The translations under genes were made by a program, and so were the position numbers. From contig QYQC01000220.1 in the NCBI GenBank assembly GCA_007280315.1, positions 1-11,556 on the forward strand: DNA of 11,556 nt, given 5' to 3'. The notes under the pieces were generated by a model. It searched no databases. It saw only the letters and a list, made by a program, of their open reading frames with translations, and was not told where the DNA came from. Source of the DNA: Betaproteobacteria bacterium. GTDB lineage: Bacteria; Pseudomonadota; Gammaproteobacteria; Burkholderiales; SG8-39. This document shows positions 1 to 6,934 of the stretch, in pieces; positions within the stretch are counted from its first letter, which is position 1, and each line of letters opens with the position of its first letter.

Positions 1-1
1 G

Positions 2-553
2 AAGGCGTGGCAGCAGCGCCTGGTGCATCCGGCGTGGGAGGCGCAGCCGAACGCGGGTCACGCCGCGTTGGTTGGTCTCGAACGGCGCGGCAAGCTGCAC
101 GCGCTGATCACGCAGAATATCGACGGCCTGCACCAGAAGGCGGGGAGTTCGCCCGAGCGCGTGATCGAGGTGCACGGCACGGTGACGAAAGCAGTGTGCA
201 TGAGTTGCGGCTGGAAGGGGCCGATGCAGGAGACGCTGTTGCGCCTCCTCACCGGCGAGGACGATCCGCCGTGCACGCTTTGCGGCGGCATCCTCAAGAG
301 CGACACCATTTCCTTCGGCCAGAATCTGGTGCCCGAAGTGATCGCGCGCGCCATGCGTTGCGCCGCCGAAGCGGATTGTTTTGTCGCAGTCGGCAGCAGC
401 CTGCAGGTGTATCCGATCGCCGGCGCGGTAGACGAGGCGAAATCTGCCGGCGCACGCGTAGTGATCGTCAATGCCGAGCCGACCCCTTTCGATGACATCG
501 CCGATGCGGTAATTTCCGATGTCATCGGCAGGACGCTGCCGCTGATTTTCTAG
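2..553 (+). CDS. Sir2-family NAD-dependent protein deacylase, 5'-truncated by window edge
   Basis: C-terminal three quarters of a sirtuin, which removes acyl groups from lysines using NAD+ and releases nicotinamide and O-acyl-ADP-ribose in the cytoplasm. The open frame runs to the left edge (it begins KAWQQRL), so the GTG at 23 is an internal codon and not the start; the N-terminal NAD-binding GAGxS segment lies outside the window. Counting from base 2, visible hallmarks are APN-type QPNAGH, the TQNIDGLHQ signature, the catalytic His58 in EVHGT, a structural zinc site Cys66-x2-Cys69 and Cys91-x2-Cys94, ISFGQNL, VGSSLQVYP, and a closing IVNAEPTPFD segment, all in family order. The substrate (acetyl, succinyl or other) cannot be told because the selectivity residues are in the missing part. 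The stop lies 8 bases before putA, suggesting co-transcription. Family assignment is very sure. Confidence 0.93.
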   Translation, partial: KAWQQRLVHPAWEAQPNAGHAALVGLERRGKLHALITQNIDGLHQKAGSSPERVIEVHGTVTKAVCMSCGWKGPMQETLLRLLTGEDDPPCTLCGGILKSDTISFGQNLVPEVIARAMRCAAEADCFVAVGSSLQVYPIAGAVDEAKSAGARVVIVNAEPTPFDDIADAVISDVIGRTLPLIF

Positions 554-561
554 CGCGGGCC

Positions 562-3500
562 ATGAACGCAATCGGCGGTCTGCATCAACTGGTCCGCCTC
601 GCAGCACCCGCGGCGGGCGACATGTCCGCGGACTTGCGCGGAAGGCTTGCCCCGATCGATGTGTGGCGCCCCAAAGCGGAGGCGCTCGCGCGCGAACTGA
701 CCGCGGCAATACTCGATCGGCCGCTATCCCTGCTCGATGTGCAGCGCTGGCTGGGCGTGTTTCCGATGGATACGCCGCTGGGCGAATCGCTGTTCCGGCT
801 GGCCGAAGCGCTGCCGCGCACGCCGGATGCAAACAATCAGCGCGCGCTGCTTGCCCGCCTGCCGGGCTTGTCCATGCCGCTGGCACAGGCCACCGCGCGA
901 CCACTGGCACAGGCTGCGATCGGCGCATTCGCGCAGCAGTTCGTCTATGGCGAAACAATAGGCGGGGCACTGGTGCGAGCGCAACGCGAAGCGCACGCCG
1001 AGCGGCGCCAGAATTTTTCCTTCGACATGCTGGGCGAGGGCGCGCGCACCGGCGAGGACGCCGAGCGCAATCTCGCCCGTTATGTCGAGGCAGTGCGCGC
1101 TCTCGGACGCGACAGCCCGCCGGCAACGGCCGCCTTGCACGCTCGGTCCGGCGTGTCGATCAAGATTTCTGCGATTCACCCGCGCTACGAGGCCGCGCAG
1201 TTTGCGCACATTCGCGCTGACCTGCTCGCGCGTCTGCGCAGTCTTTGCACCGCCGCGGCGGAAGCCGGTATCGGACTCACCATCGACGCCGAGGAATCCG
1301 AGCGGCTGCTGTTGCAGCTCGACCTGTTCGCCAGTCTGGCCGATGATGCGCATCTCACGGCCTGGCCGGGGCTCGGACTCGCGGTGCAGACCTATCTGGG
1401 AAGCGCGCCGCAGGTGATCGAAGCGGTGCTGCAGGTGGCGCGGCAGCGGCGCGCGCGGGGTGGCGCGCCGATCGCGGTGCGTCTGGTCAAGGGCGCGTAT
1501 TGGGATAGCGAGATCCGGCGCGCGCAGGAACTGGGGGTCGATGCCTATCCGGTGCATATCGACAAGGGTGTAACCGATCTGTCGTATCTTGCCTGCGCAC
1601 GTACGCTGCTCAAGCATCGCGACCTCGTTTATGCGCAGTTCGCCACGCACAACCCGGTGAGCGCGGCCTCGGTGCTCGCGCTGGCCGCGGCGGATCCCGC
1701 GGAGGATGGCGCGCGCGGGTTCGAGTTCCAGCGCCTGCACGGAATGGGCGAGTCGTTGCAGCGCGCGCTCGCGGCGATGGTTCCGCAGATCCCGCTACGC
1801 GTCTACGCGCCGGTGGGACGGCAACAGGAACTGCTGGCCTATCTCGTACGCCGGCTGTTGGAGAACGGCGCCAATAGCTCATTCCTGCATCTCGTCGCAC
1901 AGGCGCACAACGCCGGGGATCTGGTCGCATCGGGCATGGCGTGTCTGCATGCCGCGTCCGGAACAGCGCCCGCCCGCCTGGCTCAACCCAGAGAGATCAA
2001 CATGCCGCAACGATTGAATGCAAAAGGTTACGATCTCGGCGATGCCGCCACGCTCGAGCGCATCGCGCAGGAGGTTGCGCTCGCGCGACGCGCGTGGACG
2101 GCGGCACCGCTGATCGACGGCGTGGCGCAGCCCGGCGAAACGCGCCGCGTGTTCTCGCCGGCGCAGCCGGCACTGGCGATCGGCTCGGTCACTGATGCCG
2201 ATGCGGCCGCGGCCCGGCGCGCAATCGATTCGGCGTTCGGCGCGCGCCATCGCTGGGCGCGCAGTGCCGTCACCGAACGCGCCGCCTGCCTCGAGCGGCT
2301 GGCCAATCTACTCGAGCAGCATCAGTTTGAGCTGATGGCGCTGTGCGTATGGGAAGCTGGCAAGACCCTGCCCGACGCGCTTGCCGATGTGCGCGAAGCG
2401 GTCGATTTCTGCCGCTACTACGCGGTGCAGGCGCGCCAGCGTTTCGCAGCCGCGCTAGCGCTTCCCGGCAGTGCGGGCGAGAGCAACGCGCTTAGCTGGA
2501 ACGGCCGCGGCGTGTTCGTCTGTATCAGCCCGTGGAACTTTCCGGTGGCGATTTTCGTCGGCCAGATTGCCGCCGCGCTGGTCGCGGGCAACACCGTTGT
2601 CGCCAAACCCGCCGAACAGACGCCGCTCGCCGCCTTCCGCATTGCGCAGCTGATCGTCGAAGCGGGCGTACCGGGCGACGTATTCCACCTGCTGCCCGGG
2701 CCGGGCGAAACCGTGGGGCAGGCGCTGATCGCCGATGCGCGCATCGCCGGCGTGGCCTTCACCGGCTCCACCGCGACCGCACGCCAGATCCAGCGCACGC
2801 TCGCCGACAAGGACGGGCCCATCGTGCCATTCATCGCGGAAACCGGCGGCCTGAACGCGATGATCGTGGATTCGACCGCGCTACCTGAGCAGGTGGTCGA
2901 TGCAGTGATCGCCAGCGCTTTCCGCTCGGCGGGGCAGCGCTGCAGTTCGCTGCGCATGCTCTATGTGCAGGACGAAATCGCGCCAGCCGTGCTGCACATG
3001 CTGCGCGGCGCCATGCAGACCCTGCGCCTGGGGGATCCGTCCGACCCGGCGACCGACATCGGCCCGGTCATCGACGCCGAAGCCGGCGCGATGCTGCACC
3101 GCTATATCGCGGAGCTGCGCGGCCGCGGCGCGCCGATCGCGGAATCGGCACCGTTGCCGGAGTCGGGAAACTTCGTCGCGCCGATCGCGTTCGAAGTCGG
3201 CTCCATCGCCGATCTGCCGGGCGAGCGCTTCGGGCCGGTGTTGCACGTGGCGCGCTTTGCCATTGCCGGACTGGAGCAGGTGATCGACGCCATCAATGCC
3301 ACCGGCTACGGTCTGACGCTGGGCATACACACGCGTATCGATGCGCGCGCCGAGTTCATCCGCAGCCGCACCGCAGTGGGCAATGTCTACGTCAATCGCA
3401 ACATGATAGGCGCGGTGGTCGGCGCGCAGCCGTTCGGAGGCGAAGGCTTGTCCGGCACCGGCCCGAAGGCGGGTGGGCCGAATTACCTGCAACGATTTGC

Positions 3501-3579
3501 CACCGAACGCGTGTTCACGGTCAACACCGCCGCCGCCGGCGGCGATGTGAAATTGATGAGCGCCGACACATCGGACTGA
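562..3579 (+). CDS. putA: Bifunctional proline dehydrogenase / L-glutamate-gamma-semialdehyde dehydrogenase PutA
   Basis: Oxidises proline to glutamate in two steps: an FAD-dependent proline dehydrogenase barrel passes electrons to quinone, then an NAD+-dependent aldehyde dehydrogenase oxidises glutamate semialdehyde. At 1005 residues it is the short (type A) PutA form. Proline dehydrogenase motifs are VSIKISAIHPRYE, LVKGAYWDSEI (Lys310 to Ile318), ATHNP, LHGMGE (His393) and YAPVGRQQELLAYLVRR. The aldehyde dehydrogenase half shows ISPWNFP (about 655-661), FTGST, ETGG with the conserved Glu760, and SAGQRCSS with catalytic Cys794, then QPFGGEGLSGTGPKAGGP near the C terminus. There is no N-terminal ribbon-helix-helix DNA-binding domain and no extra C-terminal domain, so it should not act as its own repressor. 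No good ribosome binding site precedes ATG 562; ATG 622 (residue 21) is a possible alternative start. It follows the sirtuin gene by 8 bases. Confidence 0.97.
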   Translation: MNAIGGLHQLVRLAAPAAGDMSADLRGRLAPIDVWRPKAEALARELTAAILDRPLSLLDVQRWLGVFPMDTPLGESLFRLAEALPRTPDANNQRALLARLPGLSMPLAQATARPLAQAAIGAFAQQFVYGETIGGALVRAQREAHAERRQNFSFDMLGEGARTGEDAERNLARYVEAVRALGRDSPPATAALHARSGVSIKISAIHPRYEAAQFAHIRADLLARLRSLCTAAAEAGIGLTIDAEESERLLLQLDLFASLADDAHLTAWPGLGLAVQTYLGSAPQVIEAVLQVARQRRARGGAPIAVRLVKGAYWDSEIRRAQELGVDAYPVHIDKGVTDLSYLACARTLLKHRDLVYAQFATHNPVSAASVLALAAADPAEDGARGFEFQRLHGMGESLQRALAAMVPQIPLRVYAPVGRQQELLAYLVRRLLENGANSSFLHLVAQAHNAGDLVASGMACLHAASGTAPARLAQPREINMPQRLNAKGYDLGDAATLERIAQEVALARRAWTAAPLIDGVAQPGETRRVFSPAQPALAIGSVTDADAAAARRAIDSAFGARHRWARSAVTERAACLERLANLLEQHQFELMALCVWEAGKTLPDALADVREAVDFCRYYAVQARQRFAAALALPGSAGESNALSWNGRGVFVCISPWNFPVAIFVGQIAAALVAGNTVVAKPAEQTPLAAFRIAQLIVEAGVPGDVFHLLPGPGETVGQALIADARIAGVAFTGSTATARQIQRTLADKDGPIVPFIAETGGLNAMIVDSTALPEQVVDAVIASAFRSAGQRCSSLRMLYVQDEIAPAVLHMLRGAMQTLRLGDPSDPATDIGPVIDAEAGAMLHRYIAELRGRGAPIAESAPLPESGNFVAPIAFEVGSIADLPGERFGPVLHVARFAIAGLEQVIDAINATGYGLTLGIHTRIDARAEFIRSRTAVGNVYVNRNMIGAVVGAQPFGGEGLSGTGPKAGGPNYLQRFATERVFTVNTAAAGGDVKLMSADTSD

Positions 3580-3633
3580 TCGAACAACAGGGGGCGAGAC
3601 GGGCCCGCCAGTGGAATTTTGCGTAGGCCGCCG

Positions 3634-5187
3634 TTAGCTGCGCTGCGGTCCCGGCCTGCCGTCCTCGACCACGAAGCGCGCCAGCACGCTTGCTTTGGAC
3701 TCCTGCCGCTTCACCGTGTCGAGTGCAATCAACTCGGCGCTGAATGTGCCGCCGCCGACGCTGGCGCGCACGTAGCCGCGATGATCGCTGCGCGCCAGTT
3801 TGATGTGCGGATTTTCGGGAAGCAGTGCATCCACGCTTTTTTGCGACGGGCCCTGCGAAGTTATCGATGTGCCGCAGAATTCGCTCGCCACCACCGGCGA
3901 TTTTTCATCGTCGAAGTCAGCCTTCAGATCGGCGACGTAATGCATATGTACGTCGCCGCCTATTACTATCGGATTGGCGAGCTTGCGCGCGGCCATCGAC
4001 TCGAGCAGTCGCTTTCGCGCCGCCGGGTAGCCGTCCCAGCCGTCGGTCCAGAAGCGCTGGCCGTCGCCCGGCCTGCGGTCGAGCCGCGCCATCAGCGTCT
4101 GCTGCGCGAGAATGTTCCACTGCGCGCGCGTGGCGGCGAAGCCGCGATCGAGCCAGGCTTCCTGTTCGGCGCCGAGAAGCGTGCGCGACGCGTCGCGTAT
4201 TTCCCTGCAACTCTCGGGGTCGACGACATTCGAGCCACCGCGCCTGCTCGGGCAGACCTGATGGTCGCGGTACTGCCGGCCGTCGACGACATGAAAATTC
4301 GCCAGCCTGCCCCAGGCGAGGCTGGTGTGGATGCGCATGCCCGAACCAACGGGCCGCATTGATGAAGGCAACGGCATATGCTCGTAGTAAGCCTGGTAGG
4401 CGGCAGCACGGCGCAGCAGGAACTGCGCCGCCGGCATGCCGTCTTCGGGGCGGTCGTTGGCGTAATCGTTGTCCACTTCGTGATCGTCCCAGGTGAGGAT
4501 CCACGAATACGCCTGATGCGCGGCCTGCAGGTCCGCATCGCTCTTGTAAAGCGCGTAGCGCGCGCGGTAGTCCTGCAGCGTGTATGGCTCGGCCCGGTCA
4601 TGCTTGCGCACATGGTCGCGTCCCCACGACGATTCGTAAATGTAATCGCCTAGAAACACCACCAAGTCGAGATCGTCGCCCTGCATGTGACGGTAGGCGC
4701 TGTACCAGCCCTGCTCGTATTGCTGGCAGGAGGCGAAGGCGAAGCGCAGGCGCGCAGTTGCCGCATCGGCCGCGGGGGCGGTGCGCATGCGACCCACCGG
4801 GCTCGCTGCGCCGCCGGCGATAAATCGGTACCAGTACCAGCGATCGGCGCCGAGACCGGCCGGTTCGACATGCACCGAATGCGCCGCTTGCTGCAGGGCA
4901 TCGACGCTGCCGGAGGCGGCGATCGAAGCGAATTTTTCGTCGCGCGCGACTTCCCAGCGTACCGGGACCGCCACCGGATCGAGGCCGCCGTTTGTTTGGG
5001 TGATGTCGGGCGCCAGCCGCGTCCATATGACCGCGCCGTCGGGGCGTGGATAACCCGAAGCCACGCCAAGCCTGAACGGATCATCGACGAATCGGACCGG
5101 ACTCTGCGCGCGCAGCAAAGGTGATGCACGCGCCGCGGCGATTGCGGCCAGCGCCTGCAAAAATGCCCGGCGTGAAAAGTTGTGCAT
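3634..5187 (-). CDS. phoD: PhoD-family alkaline phosphatase/phosphodiesterase with Tat signal
   Basis: Exported metallophosphoesterase of the PhoD type, expected to act on phosphate mono- or diesters in the periplasm or at the cell surface. The chosen start is ATG at 5187 (517 residues), giving MHNFSRRAFLQ: a twin-arginine motif followed by an Ala-rich hydrophobic stretch, as in folded, metal-loaded Tat cargo. A TTG at 5205 would add six residues, but it has no better ribosome binding site. Numbering from 5187, the N-terminal PhoD domain starts FRLGVASGYP (about 39-48) with AVIWTRLAP. Metal-site motifs are FASCQQY (Cys154), FLGDYIYES (Asp181), TWDDHEVDNDY (Asp234, Asp235, His236) and GGDVHMHY (Asp412, His414, His416). 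Length and motif order are normal for the family. It converges on putA with 54 bases between. I saw no clear Pho box in the 160 bases upstream. The exact substrate is unknown. Confidence 0.93.
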   Translation of the reverse strand: MHNFSRRAFLQALAAIAAARASPLLRAQSPVRFVDDPFRLGVASGYPRPDGAVIWTRLAPDITQTNGGLDPVAVPVRWEVARDEKFASIAASGSVDALQQAAHSVHVEPAGLGADRWYWYRFIAGGAASPVGRMRTAPAADAATARLRFAFASCQQYEQGWYSAYRHMQGDDLDLVVFLGDYIYESSWGRDHVRKHDRAEPYTLQDYRARYALYKSDADLQAAHQAYSWILTWDDHEVDNDYANDRPEDGMPAAQFLLRRAAAYQAYYEHMPLPSSMRPVGSGMRIHTSLAWGRLANFHVVDGRQYRDHQVCPSRRGGSNVVDPESCREIRDASRTLLGAEQEAWLDRGFAATRAQWNILAQQTLMARLDRRPGDGQRFWTDGWDGYPAARKRLLESMAARKLANPIVIGGDVHMHYVADLKADFDDEKSPVVASEFCGTSITSQGPSQKSVDALLPENPHIKLARSDHRGYVRASVGGGTFSAELIALDTVKRQESKASVLARFVVEDGRPGPQRS

Positions 5188-5263
5188 TGACTCGGACGAA
5201 CTCAAGCACCGCGTGCGCGGTCAGGAGCGCATTGTCGCGCATGGCGCGCAAACTGGATAGGCG

Positions 5264-5286
5264 CGCGGCAGGGTTGACCCGCCGCG
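5264..5286. other. Strong GC hairpin between the small gene and phoD
   Basis: An almost perfect inverted repeat: arms CGCGGC (5264-5269) plus GGGT (5271-5274) pair with ACCC (5277-5280) plus GCCGCG (5281-5286), with one bulged A at 5270 and a very short loop. It gives ten base pairs, nearly all G-C. On the minus strand it lies 63 bases after the stop of the 120-residue gene and about 77 bases before the phoD ATG. There is no T-run on either side, so it is not a textbook intrinsic terminator. It could be an mRNA-stabilising or attenuating structure in the phoD leader. Confidence 0.5.
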
Positions 5287-5349
5287 GAATGCGAATATCG
5301 CTAGACGATCAAGCAACGTGTGTGAAGCAGAACCCCGGGCACGCTGCGA

Positions 5350-5712
5350 TCAGTAGTGCGCCATCCCGGTGCGTTCAAAATGACGCTGACGTTGTTCCAG
5401 ATCGGACAGGTTCTCGGATGCGGCGAAGAAATTGTCGCGCTCGAAGTTGTCGTTGCGTTCGAACCAGTCGCCTATCGTCTTGAACAGTGCTTTCAGCATG
5501 CGTGCAATTTCGGCGTTGCGCTGCTGGCGGGCAAGTTGCTCGAGGGCATGAATGTCCAACACAGTCTCGATTGCCGCTGCTGCCTGGATATTGCTGCGCA
5601 CCAAATCAGGTGCGGGCGCAGGCGACCTGAAAACCTTGACAGTGGGCTCGCCAAAGGCCGCATCGGGGCGTAATATACTGTCACCTTCGTACAAAGGTGC
5701 ATAAAGTCTCAT
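5350..5712 (-). CDS. Small hypothetical protein with a DUF3563-like C-terminal end
   Basis: A 120-residue soluble protein of unknown function. It is probably a real gene: ATG 5712 is preceded by AAGGA with a 7-base spacer (5720-5724), and an AT-rich, promoter-like region lies upstream. It has no signal peptide or membrane segment. Residues 1-36 are Pro-rich and probably extended. Residues 40-112 are charged and should be helical, with LEQLARQQRNAEIARML followed by IGDWFERND. The tail FFAASENLSDLEQRQRHFER (residues 95-114) resembles the short DUF3563-type motif of small Burkholderiales proteins (aromatic, small residues, then DLExRxRxxER); this is recognition from memory and unchecked. It is divergent from the LysR gene and could be its target, or it could be independent. 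phoD lies about 160 bases downstream on the same strand, so co-transcription is possible but the hairpin at 5264-5286 intervenes. Confidence 0.7.
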   Translation of the reverse strand: MRLYAPLYEGDSILRPDAAFGEPTVKVFRSPAPAPDLVRSNIQAAAAIETVLDIHALEQLARQQRNAEIARMLKALFKTIGDWFERNDNFERDNFFAASENLSDLEQRQRHFERTGMAHY

Positions 5713-5719
5713 GTCAATT

Positions 5720-5724
5720 TCCTT
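5720..5724 (-). promoter_or_regulatory. Ribosome binding site of the 120-residue gene
   Basis: AAGGA on the minus strand, 7 bases before ATG 5712. It is one of the better Shine-Dalgarno matches in the window and is the main reason to believe this small unrecognised gene and its start. Confidence 0.65.
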
Positions 5725-5769
5725 GAAAAACTGTTTGATTAAGCATAAATAACGTGCTTCTTAGCGAGT

Positions 5770-5799
5770 ATAGTAAGGGCGCACTGCCAGTTTTTCCAA
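5770..5799 (-). promoter_or_regulatory. Candidate sigma-70 promoter for the 120-residue gene
   Basis: On the minus strand TTGGAA (5794-5799) is followed after 18 bases by TACTAT (5770-5775), each matching the sigma-70 consensus at four of six positions. A second reading of the -10 (TATACT, shifted three bases) matches at five positions but then lacks a good -35. It lies about 60 bases upstream of the gene. The -35 overlaps the palindrome at 5797-5815, as expected if a regulator competes with RNA polymerase. Low-information signal. Confidence 0.35.
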
Positions 5800-5815
5800 T
5801 CGCATGATCGGATTG
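5797..5815. promoter_or_regulatory. LysR-box-like palindrome, site 1
   Basis: CAATC (5797-5801) and GATTG (5811-5815) form a perfect 5-base inverted repeat around a 9-base centre and contain the T-N11-A pattern (T5800, A5812) typical of LysR-type regulator sites. It sits in the divergent region between the 120-residue gene and the LysR gene. Short palindromes arise by chance in a region this long, so position is the main argument. Confidence 0.35.
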
Positions 5816-5867
5816 CAACCATCTGCCCCGCTTATGCTGCGCCAAGTATATGATGCATCGCACCAAA

Positions 5868-5882
5868 TTGGCGTTGGGCCAA
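5868..5882. promoter_or_regulatory. LysR-box-like palindrome, site 2
   Basis: TTGGC (5868-5872) and GCCAA (5878-5882) are a perfect inverted repeat with a 5-base centre and also hold T-N11-A (T5869, A5881). It lies about 117 bases before the LysR start. A loose promoter reading, TTGGCG (5868-5873) then TATACA (5889-5894) with a short 15-base spacer, overlaps it, which would fit autorepression of the LysR gene. Inference only. Confidence 0.35.
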
Positions 5883-5998
5883 GCAGGGTATACAGTTATG
5901 AACGGCTCCGGAACTTGCGAAACCGCCTTGGCGGCCTGTGGGTATCGAGAGCAACTACCTTCTGAATCTTCATTTCACCACCGGGAAACAATACCGAT

Positions 5999-6916
5999 AT
6001 GGAGCTTTACCAGCTGCGCAGCTTTGTCGCGGTAGCCGAAGCAGGGCATCTGACCCGCGCGGCGGAGCGCTTGCACGTCAGCCAGCCGGCCGTCAGCGCA
6101 CAGATCAAGGCGCTGGAGGATGAACTCGATCTGCCCTTGTTCGAGCGCACCTCGAGTGGCATGGTGCTGACATCTGCCGGCGAGCGGCTGCTGGCGGACG
6201 CGCGCAAGGTACTGGATGCGGCGCAGGCATTGCGCAACGAAGCCAAGGCGCTCAAGGGGGAAGTGAGCGGCAAAGTGCGCGTGGGCACCATGTCGGATCC
6301 GGGTGTCATCCGCATCGGTGAATTTCTGAACGCCACGGTTGCGCGCCATCCATTGCTGCAGGTGGAACTGCACCACGAAATCACCGGAGCGGCGTTCACG
6401 AAAGTGCTGGGCGGGGAGCTCGACGCAAGTTTTTATTATGGCGACCTTGAGCACCCGGGTGTGGGCAGGTTGCGCCTGCGCGAGACCACCTATCGCGTTG
6501 CCGCGCCAGCCGCCTGGTCGGAGCGCATGGCGAACGCCGGCTGGAACGAGATCGCGCTGCAGCCGTGGATCATCACACCGTCGATCAGCACCCACCATAA
6601 GCTGGTGCGTACGCTGTTGGACAAGCACGGCATCGAGCCGGTGAAGGTGGTCGAGGCAGATCAGGAATCGGTGATCGCGAATCTGGTCGTGTCCGGCGTC
6701 GGCATGTCCCTGATCCGCGAAGAGCTGGCACTCGAAAAAGAAGCAGCTGGCGAAGTCTGCCTGTGGCGCGACGTGCGGCTCGAAACCACCGTATGGTTCA
6801 TCTACCTGCTCGCGCGTCAGGACGACCCGGTAATCCGCGCGCTGCTCGGTCTGTTGCGCGACATCTGGAAACTGGAACGCGAACCGGACAGGCCGGCGCT
6901 GCACGAAATCAGCTAG
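5999..6916 (+). CDS. LysR-family transcriptional regulator
   Basis: A 305-residue LysR-type regulator, of normal length for the family. Residues 1-60 form the winged helix-turn-helix: MELYQLRSFVAVAEAGHLT, then AAERLHVSQPAVSAQIKALE and LFER, all classical. A linker helix (about 65-90) leads to the two-lobed effector-binding domain (about 91-295), starting GKVRVGTMSDPGVIRIGEFL. The effector is unknown; such domains commonly bind small organic acids or amino acids. The start at ATG 5999 gives the standard N terminus although no good Shine-Dalgarno precedes it (GGGA lies too far off). It is divergent from the 120-residue gene and converges with the DUF1028 gene 18 bases downstream. It is therefore not obviously tied to the IclR operon. 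Confidence 0.93.
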   Translation: MELYQLRSFVAVAEAGHLTRAAERLHVSQPAVSAQIKALEDELDLPLFERTSSGMVLTSAGERLLADARKVLDAAQALRNEAKALKGEVSGKVRVGTMSDPGVIRIGEFLNATVARHPLLQVELHHEITGAAFTKVLGGELDASFYYGDLEHPGVGRLRLRETTYRVAAPAAWSERMANAGWNEIALQPWIITPSISTHHKLVRTLLDKHGIEPVKVVEADQESVIANLVVSGVGMSLIREELALEKEAAGEVCLWRDVRLETTVWFIYLLARQDDPVIRALLGLLRDIWKLEREPDRPALHEIS

Positions 6917-6934
6917 CGGGCAGTTCGCGCAATT

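Larger units (their letters stand above)
5713..5998. other. Divergent intergenic region between the 120-residue gene and the LysR gene
   Basis: A 286-base stretch, visibly more AT-rich than the surrounding coding DNA, serving as control region for two genes transcribed away from each other. It contains the candidate minus-strand promoter, the two LysR-box-like palindromes, and an 8-base perfect palindrome GATGCATC (5852-5859). A 61-codon open frame starting at 5850 has no ribosome binding site or recognisable product and overlaps the LysR start, so I do not call it a gene. Confidence 0.6.

Noticed and set aside
724..1740. 338-codon open frame on the minus strand inside putA
   Set aside because: It is antisense to conserved PutA motifs, has no recognisable domain and is an expected by-product of high GC codon bias.
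3580..3633. Possible bidirectional terminator between putA and phoD
   Set aside because: Only four-base stems (such as GGGC/GCCC at 3592-3606) with a short TTTT some ten bases away; too weak to call.
3619..4362. 247-codon plus-strand open frame
   Set aside because: It lies opposite the PhoD C-terminal half with its metal-site motifs; its translation is Arg/Ala-rich with no family resemblance.
5188..5205. TTG 5205 as the phoD start
   Set aside because: It has no ribosome binding site, and the ATG at 5187 already gives a complete Tat signal; the longer form cannot be fully excluded.
5850..6035. Possible 61-residue gene upstream of and overlapping the LysR start
   Set aside because: It has no ribosome binding site, no family resemblance, and its 3' end runs into the LysR coding sequence.
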